Positions 23,609 through 32,001 of a stretch of DNA of 64,000 bases are shown piece after piece (positions within the stretch are counted from its first letter, which is position 1; the number at the start of each line of letters is the position of its first letter). The DNA lies in assembly GCA_008501825.1 (NCBI GenBank), contig QQUA01000013.1, forward strand, positions 372,001 through 436,000. Reading direction: 5' to 3'. Origin of the DNA: Planctomycetota bacterium. GTDB lineage: Bacteria; Planctomycetota; UBA1135. The position numbers and the translations under genes are program-made. The notes under the pieces were generated by a model. That model ran no database searches. It was given only the letters and a program-made list of their open reading frames with translations, and was not told the origin of the DNA.

Positions 23609-26082
23609 AACCCGGTTTCCGAGTTCAGAAAAGGGAAGGCTTTCAGCCGCTGCTGAAAGGTTTCCACGGCCTCTTGCCAGGAATCCAAATGGTGCCGGCG
23701 ATCCATCGAGGCTTCTTCGATGGTTTGCCGGCCAATGGCGATCAAATGTGCCAAATCGGCGTGCCAAACTTCCGGAATCTCGGCCATGCCGGCCATAGCC
23801 TGTAGCGGGATTCCTGCCAAACGCAGGACATCCAAGGGTCGCTGCCGCAAGCGCAAGGTATTGCAAACGTTGCTGGCCTTGGTGACACAACCCATGATCA
23901 AGTCAGGGCGTCCGCCGCACCCTTGCACCAAGGCTTGCATGGACCGCAATCCCTGCTCCAGGGAAACATCCTCCAAGCCATACAGAACTTCCGCTTCCAA
24001 TAACCGAAACCGGGTGGCGACCCGAAGGAATAAAACGTCCAGATTCTGAGTCTCGGTAACCGCCAAAGCCTCGGCCACCTTCACGGCTCTACCGGAGTAT
24101 TCCCAACTAGCTCGCCAGTCTTGATGGATGTGGTGCATGCTGGACAAGCCATACAGAGTCCATGCCAAGCGACTTTGATCGGCCACGCTGTTCGGTGCTT
24201 CTCTTGAGTTCTCTTCGGCAATGGCTAAAGCGTTCTCATAGTGATCTTTTGCCGCGGCAAAATCTCCTTGCTGCATGGCCAAGCTGGCCCAAGCGCAAGG
24301 AACCATCACTCTTGCCAAACGAGTTCCAGTACGGTCGGGTGCTAAATCGTTCAATTGGACGGCAAGAGTTTCCATGGCCTGAAACCGCTCGGCGGCCAAT
24401 TTGAATTGACCTGCTTTTGTCACCAAAACTCCCAAGCGCTGATAGGACCAAAGCAAGTTGTCGACGTACTCGGCCCGGTTGGGAAAGGCAGCCACTAAAT
24501 TTTGGTCCAGAGCCCAAGCCTTCAAATAATGTTGTTCCGCGGCTTCCACTCGCCCTGCTTCTTTGTGTAGATCGCCGATCTTGACCAGGGCCAAGGACTT
24601 GCTGTGAATCCACTCCGGCTCCACTTTCGGTTCGGTGGTCAGAGCCTGAAAATCGGCCAACGCCCGCTGATAGCTTGCCATCGCCGCCGCCGGATTTCCC
24701 TGCTCCCGCTGACGCTGTCCGATCAACAGCAAGACCCGGCCACGACCAGCTCGCAGCATGGCATCGCCTGGATATTCCATGAGGATGTTTTCGAAAGAAG
24801 CCAAACTGTCCTGCAGCATCTTTTGCCGCCAAGGCTCTCCTCCGGCCAAACTGGCCACCGCCCGCAAAGCATCATCCAATAGGATTCGCTGAGCTTCCGA
24901 AGCCCAGGCATAGAGGCGTTGCCGCTCTTGAGCCCTATGCCAACTCTGCAGCAACCCCAAGATCAAAGCCAAGCTAGCCACCAAAACCGAAAGACTGGTC
25001 CAAGGATGGCGGCGCAGAAAGCGCCCGGCTCGAAGCCAACCGGGTTCCAACTTGGCTTGCACCGGAAAACCTTCCACGGCCCGTTGAAGGTCTTGGGCGA
25101 AATCGCTTACCGATTGATAACGATCTTGTTTTTGGATCGCTAACCCTTTCAGTACCACCGCATCGACTTGAGAAGGCCAACGCTTTTCCCACGGCGAGGC
25201 TTGAGACCCGGATCCGGATTGGGTCGATAGGACTTTGCTTGGGGGCACCGGCCGATAATCGTGGAGCCGTTGCGCGACTTTCATCAACGGCCCTTCGGTA
25301 TTCAGCGGCAAGGTGCCAGTCAACATCTCGTAGAGCAATACGGCCAGGGAGTAAACGTCACTTCGCACATCGACGTCGCCTTCCACCCAGGACAACTGCT
25401 CCGGAGCGGAATAAGCCAAACTCCCCAAGACCATCCCAGTTTGAGTCAGGGCTCCCGATCCGGGCGCCAGTGGCGTCGCCGGTTGACTTCCAAACCAAAG
25501 GTCCTTGGCGATTCCGAAATCGCTGACTTTTGCCCTACCTTGGCCGTCAAACAAGATGTTTCCCGGTTTCAAATCCCGGTGCAAAACGCCGCGCTTATGG
25601 GCGTGGTCCACGGCATCGCAAATTTGCCCGAACACTTTCCATAAATTGGCCAAGTCGGCCACCGGTCCGTCGGCCCGGGGAAAGGGTAAGACTTGGCGAA
25701 GGGAACCTCCGGCCATCAAATCCATAACGCAATAAGGTTGCCCCTTGGAAGTCATGCCTGCTTGCCGAACTCCGACCAAGCCTGGGTGATCCAATCTTCG
25801 AATTAAGTCCAGCTCCCGTTCCCAGCGGGCGAACCAAGCTCCCCCGGGAAGGGTCACCCGGTGCATCACCTTGATCGCTACCGGTGCCCCTTCGTCCCTG
25901 GACCTTCCGCGGTAAACAGTCCCTTGAGCCCCACAAGCGAGTTGACCCTCCAACACGAATCCCGGAATCTGGATTTCTTCCAAGGTTCCGGCCAGCGCAT
26001 CCCTCAACAAAGGCAGCAAAGTCGCCTCTTGCAGCAACCAGAGGTTTTCGGAGTCTTGGGGCGCGGAGAACGGGGAAGCCAT
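23605..26082 (-). CDS. Membrane Ser/Thr protein kinase with TPR domain
   Basis: 825 residues from ATG at 26082. The kinase domain starts near residue 45 with LACGAQGTVYRGR, then VAIKVMHR, catalytic HRDLKPGNILF, DFGIAKD and GSLAYSAPEQL. A membrane helix lies near residue 380 (SLSVLVASLALILGLLQS), followed by about 430 helical residues with TPR-like units (GNPAAAMASYQRALADFQAL, AGRVEAAEQHYLKAWALDQN). The sigma factor gene lies 72 bases upstream on the same strand, so the two form an operon. The TPR part is probably extracytoplasmic and binds peptide or protein. Confidence 0.87.
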   Translation of the reverse strand: MASPFSAPQDSENLWLLQEATLLPLLRDALAGTLEEIQIPGFVLEGQLACGAQGTVYRGRSRDEGAPVAIKVMHRVTLPGGAWFARWERELDLIRRLDHPGLVGVRQAGMTSKGQPYCVMDLMAGGSLRQVLPFPRADGPVADLANLWKVFGQICDAVDHAHKRGVLHRDLKPGNILFDGQGRAKVSDFGIAKDLWFGSQPATPLAPGSGALTQTGMVLGSLAYSAPEQLSWVEGDVDVRSDVYSLAVLLYEMLTGTLPLNTEGPLMKVAQRLHDYRPVPPSKVLSTQSGSGSQASPWEKRWPSQVDAVVLKGLAIQKQDRYQSVSDFAQDLQRAVEGFPVQAKLEPGWLRAGRFLRRHPWTSLSVLVASLALILGLLQSWHRAQERQRLYAWASEAQRILLDDALRAVASLAGGEPWRQKMLQDSLASFENILMEYPGDAMLRAGRGRVLLLIGQRQREQGNPAAAMASYQRALADFQALTTEPKVEPEWIHSKSLALVKIGDLHKEAGRVEAAEQHYLKAWALDQNLVAAFPNRAEYVDNLLWSYQRLGVLVTKAGQFKLAAERFQAMETLAVQLNDLAPDRTGTRLARVMVPCAWASLAMQQGDFAAAKDHYENALAIAEENSREAPNSVADQSRLAWTLYGLSSMHHIHQDWRASWEYSGRAVKVAEALAVTETQNLDVLFLRVATRFRLLEAEVLYGLEDVSLEQGLRSMQALVQGCGGRPDLIMGCVTKASNVCNTLRLRQRPLDVLRLAGIPLQAMAGMAEIPEVWHADLAHLIAIGRQTIEEASMDRRHHLDSWQEAVETFQQRLKAFPFLNSETGF

Positions 26083-26154
26083 GAGAGGATTCAGGAAACT
26101 GATAGTCCTGGAAGCTACAGTTCTGAAGGAAAAGGATCAGAAATCCATAAACGC

Positions 26155-26775
26155 CTATCCTTCCAATTCCACTCTTTGCTGAACGATTTGCCGCAATCGG
26201 GCGAGCAACAGGGATTTCACCTTGTAAACCATGTCCACCGAACACTGGCACGCCGCAGCGGTTTCGTCAGCACCGCGTTGCTGCAAAACATAACTTTCGA
26301 ACACCTGCATGTGAGTCGCCGGGTTTTCTCGACTGAGTTGCTCAAAGGCTTCCCGCAGATGGTGCTTGCGCCACTCTTCCTCCCAAGCCTGATCCGGATC
26401 CGCATCCCCGGTCCAATCTTCGGGCAAAGCCTGCCAAGGCCGCCGCTTTTTATAGAGAGCGAAGGATTGATTTCGAACCACCCGCCACAAATATGCCCGA
26501 AAGCCGCCTTTGGCTTTGTCATAGCGAAACGATGGCAGACTTTGCAACAAGGCCCGAAAGACTTCTTGCAACAACTCATCGCCGTCCACCTTGGCCAAAC
26601 CGGCCCGGTGGCAATAGCGGCGAATCAAAAGCCCGTAGCGACCGTGAAATTCCTCCCAAGCCGACGGCTCCGGAGCTGCTGCCAAACGCCAAAGCAAGGA
26701 GGCGTGAGTCGGATCGGATGGAGTCAGGGGCTCGGACACGAAACTCAAGCGATGGGGGGGATGCAAGCCGGACAC
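26155..26775 (-). CDS. ECF-type RNA polymerase sigma factor
   Basis: 206 residues from GTG at 26775, or 194 from GTG at 26739. Region 2 includes WEEFHGRYGLLIRRYCHRAG, DELLQEVFRALLQSLPSF and GGFRAYLWRVVRNQSF; region 4 ends with DETAAACQCSVDMVYKVKSL. It belongs to the planctomycete-type ECF sigma factors that travel with protein kinases and lacks a linked anti-sigma factor. The kinase with TPR tail follows directly in the same direction. No strong Shine-Dalgarno site settles the start. Confidence 0.8.
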   Translation of the reverse strand: MSGLHPPHRLSFVSEPLTPSDPTHASLLWRLAAAPEPSAWEEFHGRYGLLIRRYCHRAGLAKVDGDELLQEVFRALLQSLPSFRYDKAKGGFRAYLWRVVRNQSFALYKKRRPWQALPEDWTGDADPDQAWEEEWRKHHLREAFEQLSRENPATHMQVFESYVLQQRGADETAAACQCSVDMVYKVKSLLLARLRQIVQQRVELEG

Positions 26776-26967
26776 GGGAAGCCAATTTATGGCCGACTCC
26801 CCAGCAACTTAGCAGGAAGGAAAACCGCCAAACCGGAACGTCCCTCATTCCCCGGACAAAATCGCCGCTAAGAGGGAAAAGGCCGTCATGGCGTCCTTCC
26901 CGGCCTGCCTTCCAGGGGGTCCTTCCATTGTGCAATCCGCCCTCGGGGCGGCTAGACTCAGCCAACC

Positions 26968-27756
26968 GTGCAAAAGCTCGCACCGTCTTTAGCTTGGTTC
27001 CGAACGGCGGCGCTCCTCGGCGGCGCCTTGCTGGCTTCCTGCCAGGCCGAAACTCGAGTGGCCATCGCCGATCTGGCGGCCATTCACAACGATTCGGATT
27101 GGTCGCCTCGGTCGCCGGCCCAAATGGCCTTTCCACCCGGTTTCTATGGAGTTAACGGCGAATCGGTAGCCGGATTCCTGGCCGGGGAGCCGCAGGAATA
27201 CGAGATTCAGGACCATCGCGCCCTGGAGTTGGCGATTTTGAATCGACTCCGGGGAGTGAACCCGGGTCTGCTCGAAGATTCCTTGGAAGCCACCGCCTGG
27301 CTGATCATTGAATTGTTGCACGACGACCACCGGGATGCCCGAGTCATGGCGGCCGTCATCCTCAGCGAATACGCCGCCTTTTGGGTGGACAAAACCGACG
27401 TCCGGCTCCATCCGGACGACTACCTGACCGGCAACCTGGCCGAGGCGGTTCAGGAGTTCCGCGACGCCTCCCAGGCGATTGAAGCGCCGGATTACGTGGA
27501 CCGGGTCCATCAATCTCTTCAGAAGGTGGACCGGGCGCCGATTCCCGACCCCTTGCTGGGGGCCAGATTGGTTGCCGCCATGGCCCGCCAATACGCCGCC
27601 GCCCCGATCCAGGTCACCGGCGGCAAAATCATGCAACGTACTGCCTTGCGGTCGATTCTGGCGGCTCTGGAAAAGGGAACGGATAGCGAAGATCCGGAGG
27701 TGGCCAGCACCTGCCGGGAGCGCTACCGTTTGGTGCTGGAATACGCCCAGCGCTGA
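26968..27756 (+). CDS. Predicted lipoprotein of unknown function
   Basis: 262 residues from GTG at 26968. The N-terminus (TAALLGGALLASCQ) is a lipoprotein signal with lipobox LLASC, so the mature protein should be lipid-anchored. The rest is largely helical (ALELAILNRLRG, ARVMAAVILSEYAAFW) and could be a HEAT-like array, but repeats are not regular. No family recognised. It starts a plus-strand run: the flippase-like gene begins 27 bases later, and the PfkB kinase overlaps that gene, suggesting one operon. Confidence 0.6.
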   Translation: MQKLAPSLAWFRTAALLGGALLASCQAETRVAIADLAAIHNDSDWSPRSPAQMAFPPGFYGVNGESVAGFLAGEPQEYEIQDHRALELAILNRLRGVNPGLLEDSLEATAWLIIELLHDDHRDARVMAAVILSEYAAFWVDKTDVRLHPDDYLTGNLAEAVQEFRDASQAIEAPDYVDRVHQSLQKVDRAPIPDPLLGARLVAAMARQYAAAPIQVTGGKIMQRTALRSILAALEKGTDSEDPEVASTCRERYRLVLEYAQR

Positions 27757-27783
27757 CCCTCCCAAAACCGCCCGCATCCCCCC

Positions 27784-29010
27784 GTGTCCGGCATCCGCAA
27801 GTTCGCCAAGGCCATCGGACTAAGTTCGATCGGCATGACTTTTCTCAAAATCGGCCTGGCGGCGGTGCTGATGTGGTACGTGATCAGCCAGATCGAAACC
27901 CGGGACCGGTTGGTGGAAATCCCGCCGGACGACGGCCCGCCGGTGGTGCTGGCCTACGGCGATTTGCAGGGGGAATGGCAGGAAGGCGGGGAGTGGCAGT
28001 TTCAGCCCGAGGATGAAAGCCAGCCTCCGGTTCGCTCCCAGGATTTAAAACCCAATCAAGAACCCCGTCCCGGATTTTTCACCCTGCTGGCCGGCTTGCG
28101 GGTGGGCTTCTACGCCGCCGCCATCGGCTTTTGGATGGTGTTGCTCTCGGTCGTGACCTGGCGCTGGCAAATCTTGTTGCGGGCCGCCGGCGTTACTACG
28201 GGTTACTTCAACGCCATGCGGCTTTGCTTCATCGGCTATTTCTTCAACAACGCCATGCCGGGTTTGACCGGAGGCGATTTGGTCCGAGCGGTGCTGGTCA
28301 CCCGCGGTTTGGAAAGCAACCGCACCAAAGCCGCCATGTCGGTGATCGTCGACCGCTTGATTGGATTGTTTTCTCTGGTTTTGTTGGCCGGTTTGGTGCT
28401 GGCTTTCGGCGATATCCAGGGAGCGGACGGCCAGGAAATCCGCCACTTGGACACCGTAGCCCAAGGAGTTTTCCTGTTCCTGCTGGCGGCGGTCATCGGC
28501 GGTTGCGTTTATTTGTCCCGGAGAATCCGGCGCTGGGTTCGGCTGGACAAAATCTTGGGCATCCTGCCGGCGAAAGGCGCCATTTCCAAGCTGGACGACG
28601 CCGTCACCGTTTACCGCAGTCATCCCGGAGCCGTGTTGACCGCCTTGGTCCTCTCCCTGATTTTGCAGGCTTGCGGGGTGATGTCCTTTTGGGCGGTGGG
28701 CAAAGCCCTTGGAGCCGAACTGGAAGTCGCCCACGACTTCGTCATCTTCCCGGTAGTGCAAACCATCTCTTCGATTCCATTGACGCCTCCGGCAGGCTGG
28801 GGAGTCGGCGAAACCTTGTACGGCAAGTTTTTCGAGTGGTTTGGTTCCGCCTTTACCTTGGGCGTAGCGGTTTCGGTACTGTTCCGCTTAACGACTCAAA
28901 TGGGTTTCGGTTTGGTCGGCGGCTTGGTTTGGGTGCTTTCGCGTGAAAAGAAACAGGGCATGAAGTTGGCCGAAATGAAGGACAACGGCGAAACGGAGAC
29001 TTCGGAATGA
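27784..29010 (+). CDS. YbhN/LPG_synthase_TM (flippase-like) membrane protein
   Basis: 408 residues from GTG at 27784. About eight hydrophobic helices are visible, with the family signature in the middle: LCFIGYFFNNAMPGLTGGDL followed by VRAVLVTRG and AAMSVIVDRLIGLFSLVLLA. A late motif, PLTPPAGWGVGETLYGKFF, is also typical. The family resembles the membrane part of lysylphosphatidylglycerol synthase and is thought to move lipids across the inner membrane; the substrate is unknown. An unusual 60-residue hydrophilic insert (about 45-100) separates the first helix from the rest. Its stop overlaps the next start (ATGA). Confidence 0.8.
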   Translation: MSGIRKFAKAIGLSSIGMTFLKIGLAAVLMWYVISQIETRDRLVEIPPDDGPPVVLAYGDLQGEWQEGGEWQFQPEDESQPPVRSQDLKPNQEPRPGFFTLLAGLRVGFYAAAIGFWMVLLSVVTWRWQILLRAAGVTTGYFNAMRLCFIGYFFNNAMPGLTGGDLVRAVLVTRGLESNRTKAAMSVIVDRLIGLFSLVLLAGLVLAFGDIQGADGQEIRHLDTVAQGVFLFLLAAVIGGCVYLSRRIRRWVRLDKILGILPAKGAISKLDDAVTVYRSHPGAVLTALVLSLILQACGVMSFWAVGKALGAELEVAHDFVIFPVVQTISSIPLTPPAGWGVGETLYGKFFEWFGSAFTLGVAVSVLFRLTTQMGFGLVGGLVWVLSREKKQGMKLAEMKDNGETETSE

Positions 29011-29903
29011 GCTTGGTCGCGGTCGGTTCGGTGGGTTTGGATACGGTGGAAACACCGTTCGGCAAGGTCGAAGAAGTCATCGGCGGCTCCGCCGTGTACT
29101 TTTCTTTGGCGGCCTCTTTGTTTACCCGCATTCAAATCGCCGCCAACGTCGGCAACGACTTCCCCGACCGAATTTGGCAACTCCTAGCCGAGCGCGGTGC
29201 CGACCTGAGCGGCATCAAGGTGATCGAGGATATGCCCACTTTCCGCTGGAGCGGCCGCTATCAAGGAGACATGAACGAGGCGGAAACTCTGCGTACCGAG
29301 CTGAACGTTTTGGCCTTGCCTCCGGAAACTCCCGAAAGCTACGGCGGATCCCCGTTTGTCTTTTTGGCCAACATGGGAGCCGACGTGCAATTGGCCACCT
29401 TGCAACGGTTGCAAGGGCGCTACGTCTTTGCCGACACCATGAATTTATGGATTGAAACCCAACGGGATTTGCTGTTGGAATTGATGGCCAAACTGCACGG
29501 CTTGATTTTGAACGAAACCGAAGCCCGCATGCTCACCGGCGAAACCAACTTGATCAAAGCCGGAGGCGCCTTGTTGGATCTCGGCCCGAGGGTGGTGGTC
29601 ATCAAAAAGGGAGAGCATGGTGCTTTTCTATTCGAACGCAGTTTCCACTTCGCCTTGCCGGCCTATCCCACCGCCCAAGTGGTCGATCCCACCGGAGCGG
29701 GTGATTCCTTCGCCGGCGGTTTCCTCGGCGCCCTCGCCGACATGGGGAGCCTGGAGCCGACCGCGCTCCGCCGGGCCATGGCGCTGGGAACGGTGACCGC
29801 TTCTTTGACCGTGGAACATTTTTCCACCGGAGGCTTGGAAGCGGCCGATCGGAAGGAAGTGGACCGGCGATTCCGCGAACTGCACGAATTCGTTCGGCTG
29901 TGA
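29007..29903 (+). CDS. PfkB-family carbohydrate/nucleoside kinase
   Basis: 298 residues, a ribokinase-like fold. The N-terminal GSVGLDTVETPFGKVEEVIG with GGSAVYFSLAAS binds the sugar. The C-terminal signature VVDPTGAGDSFAGGFLGALA carries the anion hole and catalytic Asp, and NETEARMLTGE is the conserved middle motif. Substrate cannot be read from sequence; adenosine-kinase-like and sugar kinases share these motifs. It overlaps the flippase-like gene by 4 bases. Confidence 0.85.
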   Translation: MSLVAVGSVGLDTVETPFGKVEEVIGGSAVYFSLAASLFTRIQIAANVGNDFPDRIWQLLAERGADLSGIKVIEDMPTFRWSGRYQGDMNEAETLRTELNVLALPPETPESYGGSPFVFLANMGADVQLATLQRLQGRYVFADTMNLWIETQRDLLLELMAKLHGLILNETEARMLTGETNLIKAGGALLDLGPRVVVIKKGEHGAFLFERSFHFALPAYPTAQVVDPTGAGDSFAGGFLGALADMGSLEPTALRRAMALGTVTASLTVEHFSTGGLEAADRKEVDRRFRELHEFVRL

Positions 29904-30002
29904 TCCGGCCAGTGGTCGGCTAAGACGTTAGCCGGCCAAGAATTCGATCTCTTTCGGCTGGCGCCGGTTGGAAAGCCGAGCGCTCGAGGGGAAACTGAGC
30001 CC

Positions 30003-30566
30003 ATGCGTTGTTTCTTCGGCCTGCGCCTTCCGAAGTCGGCTCAACATCTCTTGATGGAGCGATACCAACCCCTTCGACAGCGCTTATCCGGAGTGGGGGG
30101 AACCTGGGTGCCGCAGGAAAATCTGCACCTGACCCTGCGTTTTCTGGGCGAAACCGACGCCCGCCGGCGGAATCTTGTAACCCGGGGCCTCGAAACCGTC
30201 TTCCCTTACATGGAAGCCCCGCAACTCCGCTTGGGCGATCCCGGTTTGTTTCCTCCTCGAGGTTCCCGGCGCCTCATCCTTTGGGCCGGTTTGGAAGGGG
30301 AGCTGCCGCGATTGGAAGCCCTCGCCCAAGAGCTCGAAGCCAGAGCTCGCCGGGCCGGTTTCGCCCCGGAGCAGCGCCGTTTCAAACCTCACGTCACCTT
30401 GGCACGATTGCCGGCACGAGCCATGCCTCTGCTTCAGGGAGCTTCCTTGCCGGCCCTGCCCGCGGAAGATTGCACACCGAACGAAGTGCATTTGTTTCAA
30501 TCAGTTCGGGACGCCCGCGGATTGCATTATCCCAGCTGGCAAAGCTGGCCCTTTAGTCCCACCTAG
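30003..30566 (+). CDS. thpR: RNA 2',3'-cyclic phosphodiesterase (LigT/ThpR)
   Basis: 187 residues of the 2H phosphoesterase family with both HxT motifs, HLTLRFLG (about residue 42) and HVTLARL (about 137). The N-terminus [10 protein letters not shown] is typical. The enzyme opens 2',3'-cyclic phosphates on RNA ends or ligates tRNA halves in vitro. It lies 16 bases before recA, so it may be co-transcribed with it. Confidence 0.88.
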   Translation: MRCFFGLRLPKSAQHLLMERYQPLRQRLSGVGGTWVPQENLHLTLRFLGETDARRRNLVTRGLETVFPYMEAPQLRLGDPGLFPPRGSRRLILWAGLEGELPRLEALAQELEARARRAGFAPEQRRFKPHVTLARLPARAMPLLQGASLPALPAEDCTPNEVHLFQSVRDARGLHYPSWQSWPFSPT

Positions 30567-30582
30567 GCCGGACCTACACTGC

Positions 30583-31881
30583 ATGCTTGAATCCCCCAGA
30601 ACGGACCGAGAGTCCCGCATTGAGAACATCGCCGTGGCCGCGAAGAAAAGCAAGAAAACCAGCTCGCCCAGCAACGCCTCGTCCAAAACCGGAGCTTCCA
30701 AAAACGACCGAGAGAAAGCCCTGCAGAGCGCCTTAGCCAATATCGAGAAGAACCACGGCAAGGGGGCGGTTCTGCAGATGACTTCGGACTACATAGTTCC
30801 GATCGATGGCATCTCCAGCGGCTCCCTGTCCCTGGACTTGGCCTTGGGCGGTCGCGGTCTTCCCCGCGGTCGGATTTGCGAACTGTACGGGCCGGAAGGC
30901 AGCGGCAAAACCACGCTGGCCTTGGAAGTCGTGGCCCAGGCACAAAAAAATGGGGGGTATGCCGCCTTCATTGACGCCGAACACGCCTTCGATCCTGAGT
31001 ATGCCCAAAGAGTGGGCGTACAAATGGACGGCTTGCGCTTTTCTCTTTCTCAGCCGAGTTACGGCGAAGAGGGTTTGGACATCGCCGAGCAGTTCATCAA
31101 GTCCGGTGCGGTCGACGTGATCGTGGTCGACTCCGTCGCCGCCTTGGTTCCGAAAGCGGAAATCGACGGGGAGATCGGGGACACTTTCGTCGGCGTTCAG
31201 GCTCGCATGATGAGCCAAGCTTTGCGGCGGCTTACCACGGTGGTCGGCAAAACCAAGGCGGTGGTGATTTTCATCAACCAATTGCGGGAGAAAATCGGCG
31301 TCATGTTCGGCAACCCGGAAACCACTCCCGGTGGCCGAGCCCTGAAATTCTATTCCTCGGTGCGGATCGACGTCCGTCGCATCGGGGCCTTAAAGCAAGG
31401 GGAAAAAATCATCGGAAACCGAACCAAAGCCACGGTGGTGAAAAACAAGGTGGCTCCGCCGTTCCGTAGAGCCGAATTCGACATCCTCTATGGCACCGGA
31501 ATCAGCATGGAAGGGGACGTCCTGGACATGGGCTTGCAGCACGGCATCGTGCAAAAATCCGGCGCTTGGTTCTCGATGAATCACCCCGAACAAGGGGAAT
31601 TACGGCTTGGTCAGGGCCGGGAAATGGTGCGCCAACTCTTGGTCGACAACCCCGATTTGTGCCAGCAGATTTCCACCCTGATTACCGCCCAGCTACAGCC
31701 GGCGAAGGAATCGGAATCCGAATCCAAAGCCTCGGAGTCGAAAGCCGCGGCCAAGGGCCAAGAGCAAAGCAAAGACAAAGACCAAGACAAAGAGATGGAA
31801 AGTGGCGCCGGAGCAGCCCCGGCCCGCAAAACGGTGCGCAAGAAAGCCACCCGAGGCCGCAAAAGCGGACGTAGCGGCTAA
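30583..31881 (+). CDS. recA: Recombinase RecA with extended N- and C-terminal tails
   Basis: 432 residues, against about 350 usual. The core is intact: Walker [53 protein letters not shown] (loop L2 region) and [12 protein letters not shown]. The ATP site has GPEGSGK where most RecA have GPESSGK. Extra parts are a Lys/Ser-rich N-terminal segment of about 45 residues and a tail of about 65, first charged ([12 protein letters not shown]) and then strongly basic ([16 protein letters not shown]), like histone H1 or AT-hook tails. RecA pairs homologous DNA and triggers SOS. ATG at 30583 is used; a GTG at codon 18 is possible. Confidence 0.95.
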   Translation: MLESPRTDRESRIENIAVAAKKSKKTSSPSNASSKTGASKNDREKALQSALANIEKNHGKGAVLQMTSDYIVPIDGISSGSLSLDLALGGRGLPRGRICELYGPEGSGKTTLALEVVAQAQKNGGYAAFIDAEHAFDPEYAQRVGVQMDGLRFSLSQPSYGEEGLDIAEQFIKSGAVDVIVVDSVAALVPKAEIDGEIGDTFVGVQARMMSQALRRLTTVVGKTKAVVIFINQLREKIGVMFGNPETTPGGRALKFYSSVRIDVRRIGALKQGEKIIGNRTKATVVKNKVAPPFRRAEFDILYGTGISMEGDVLDMGLQHGIVQKSGAWFSMNHPEQGELRLGQGREMVRQLLVDNPDLCQQISTLITAQLQPAKESESESKASESKAAAKGQEQSKDKDQDKEMESGAGAAPARKTVRKKATRGRKSGRSG

Positions 31882-32001
31882 GCCCGGGAAGGCCCTCTTC
31901 CCTTTCCTCGTCTCTGCCGAAAGCAGGGTTTCGGGGTTACACTGTGCGGCTTCCCGGCCGCACCTCTCCCTTGGCCGGCCAATTTCCGAACTTCCAAACC
32001 C

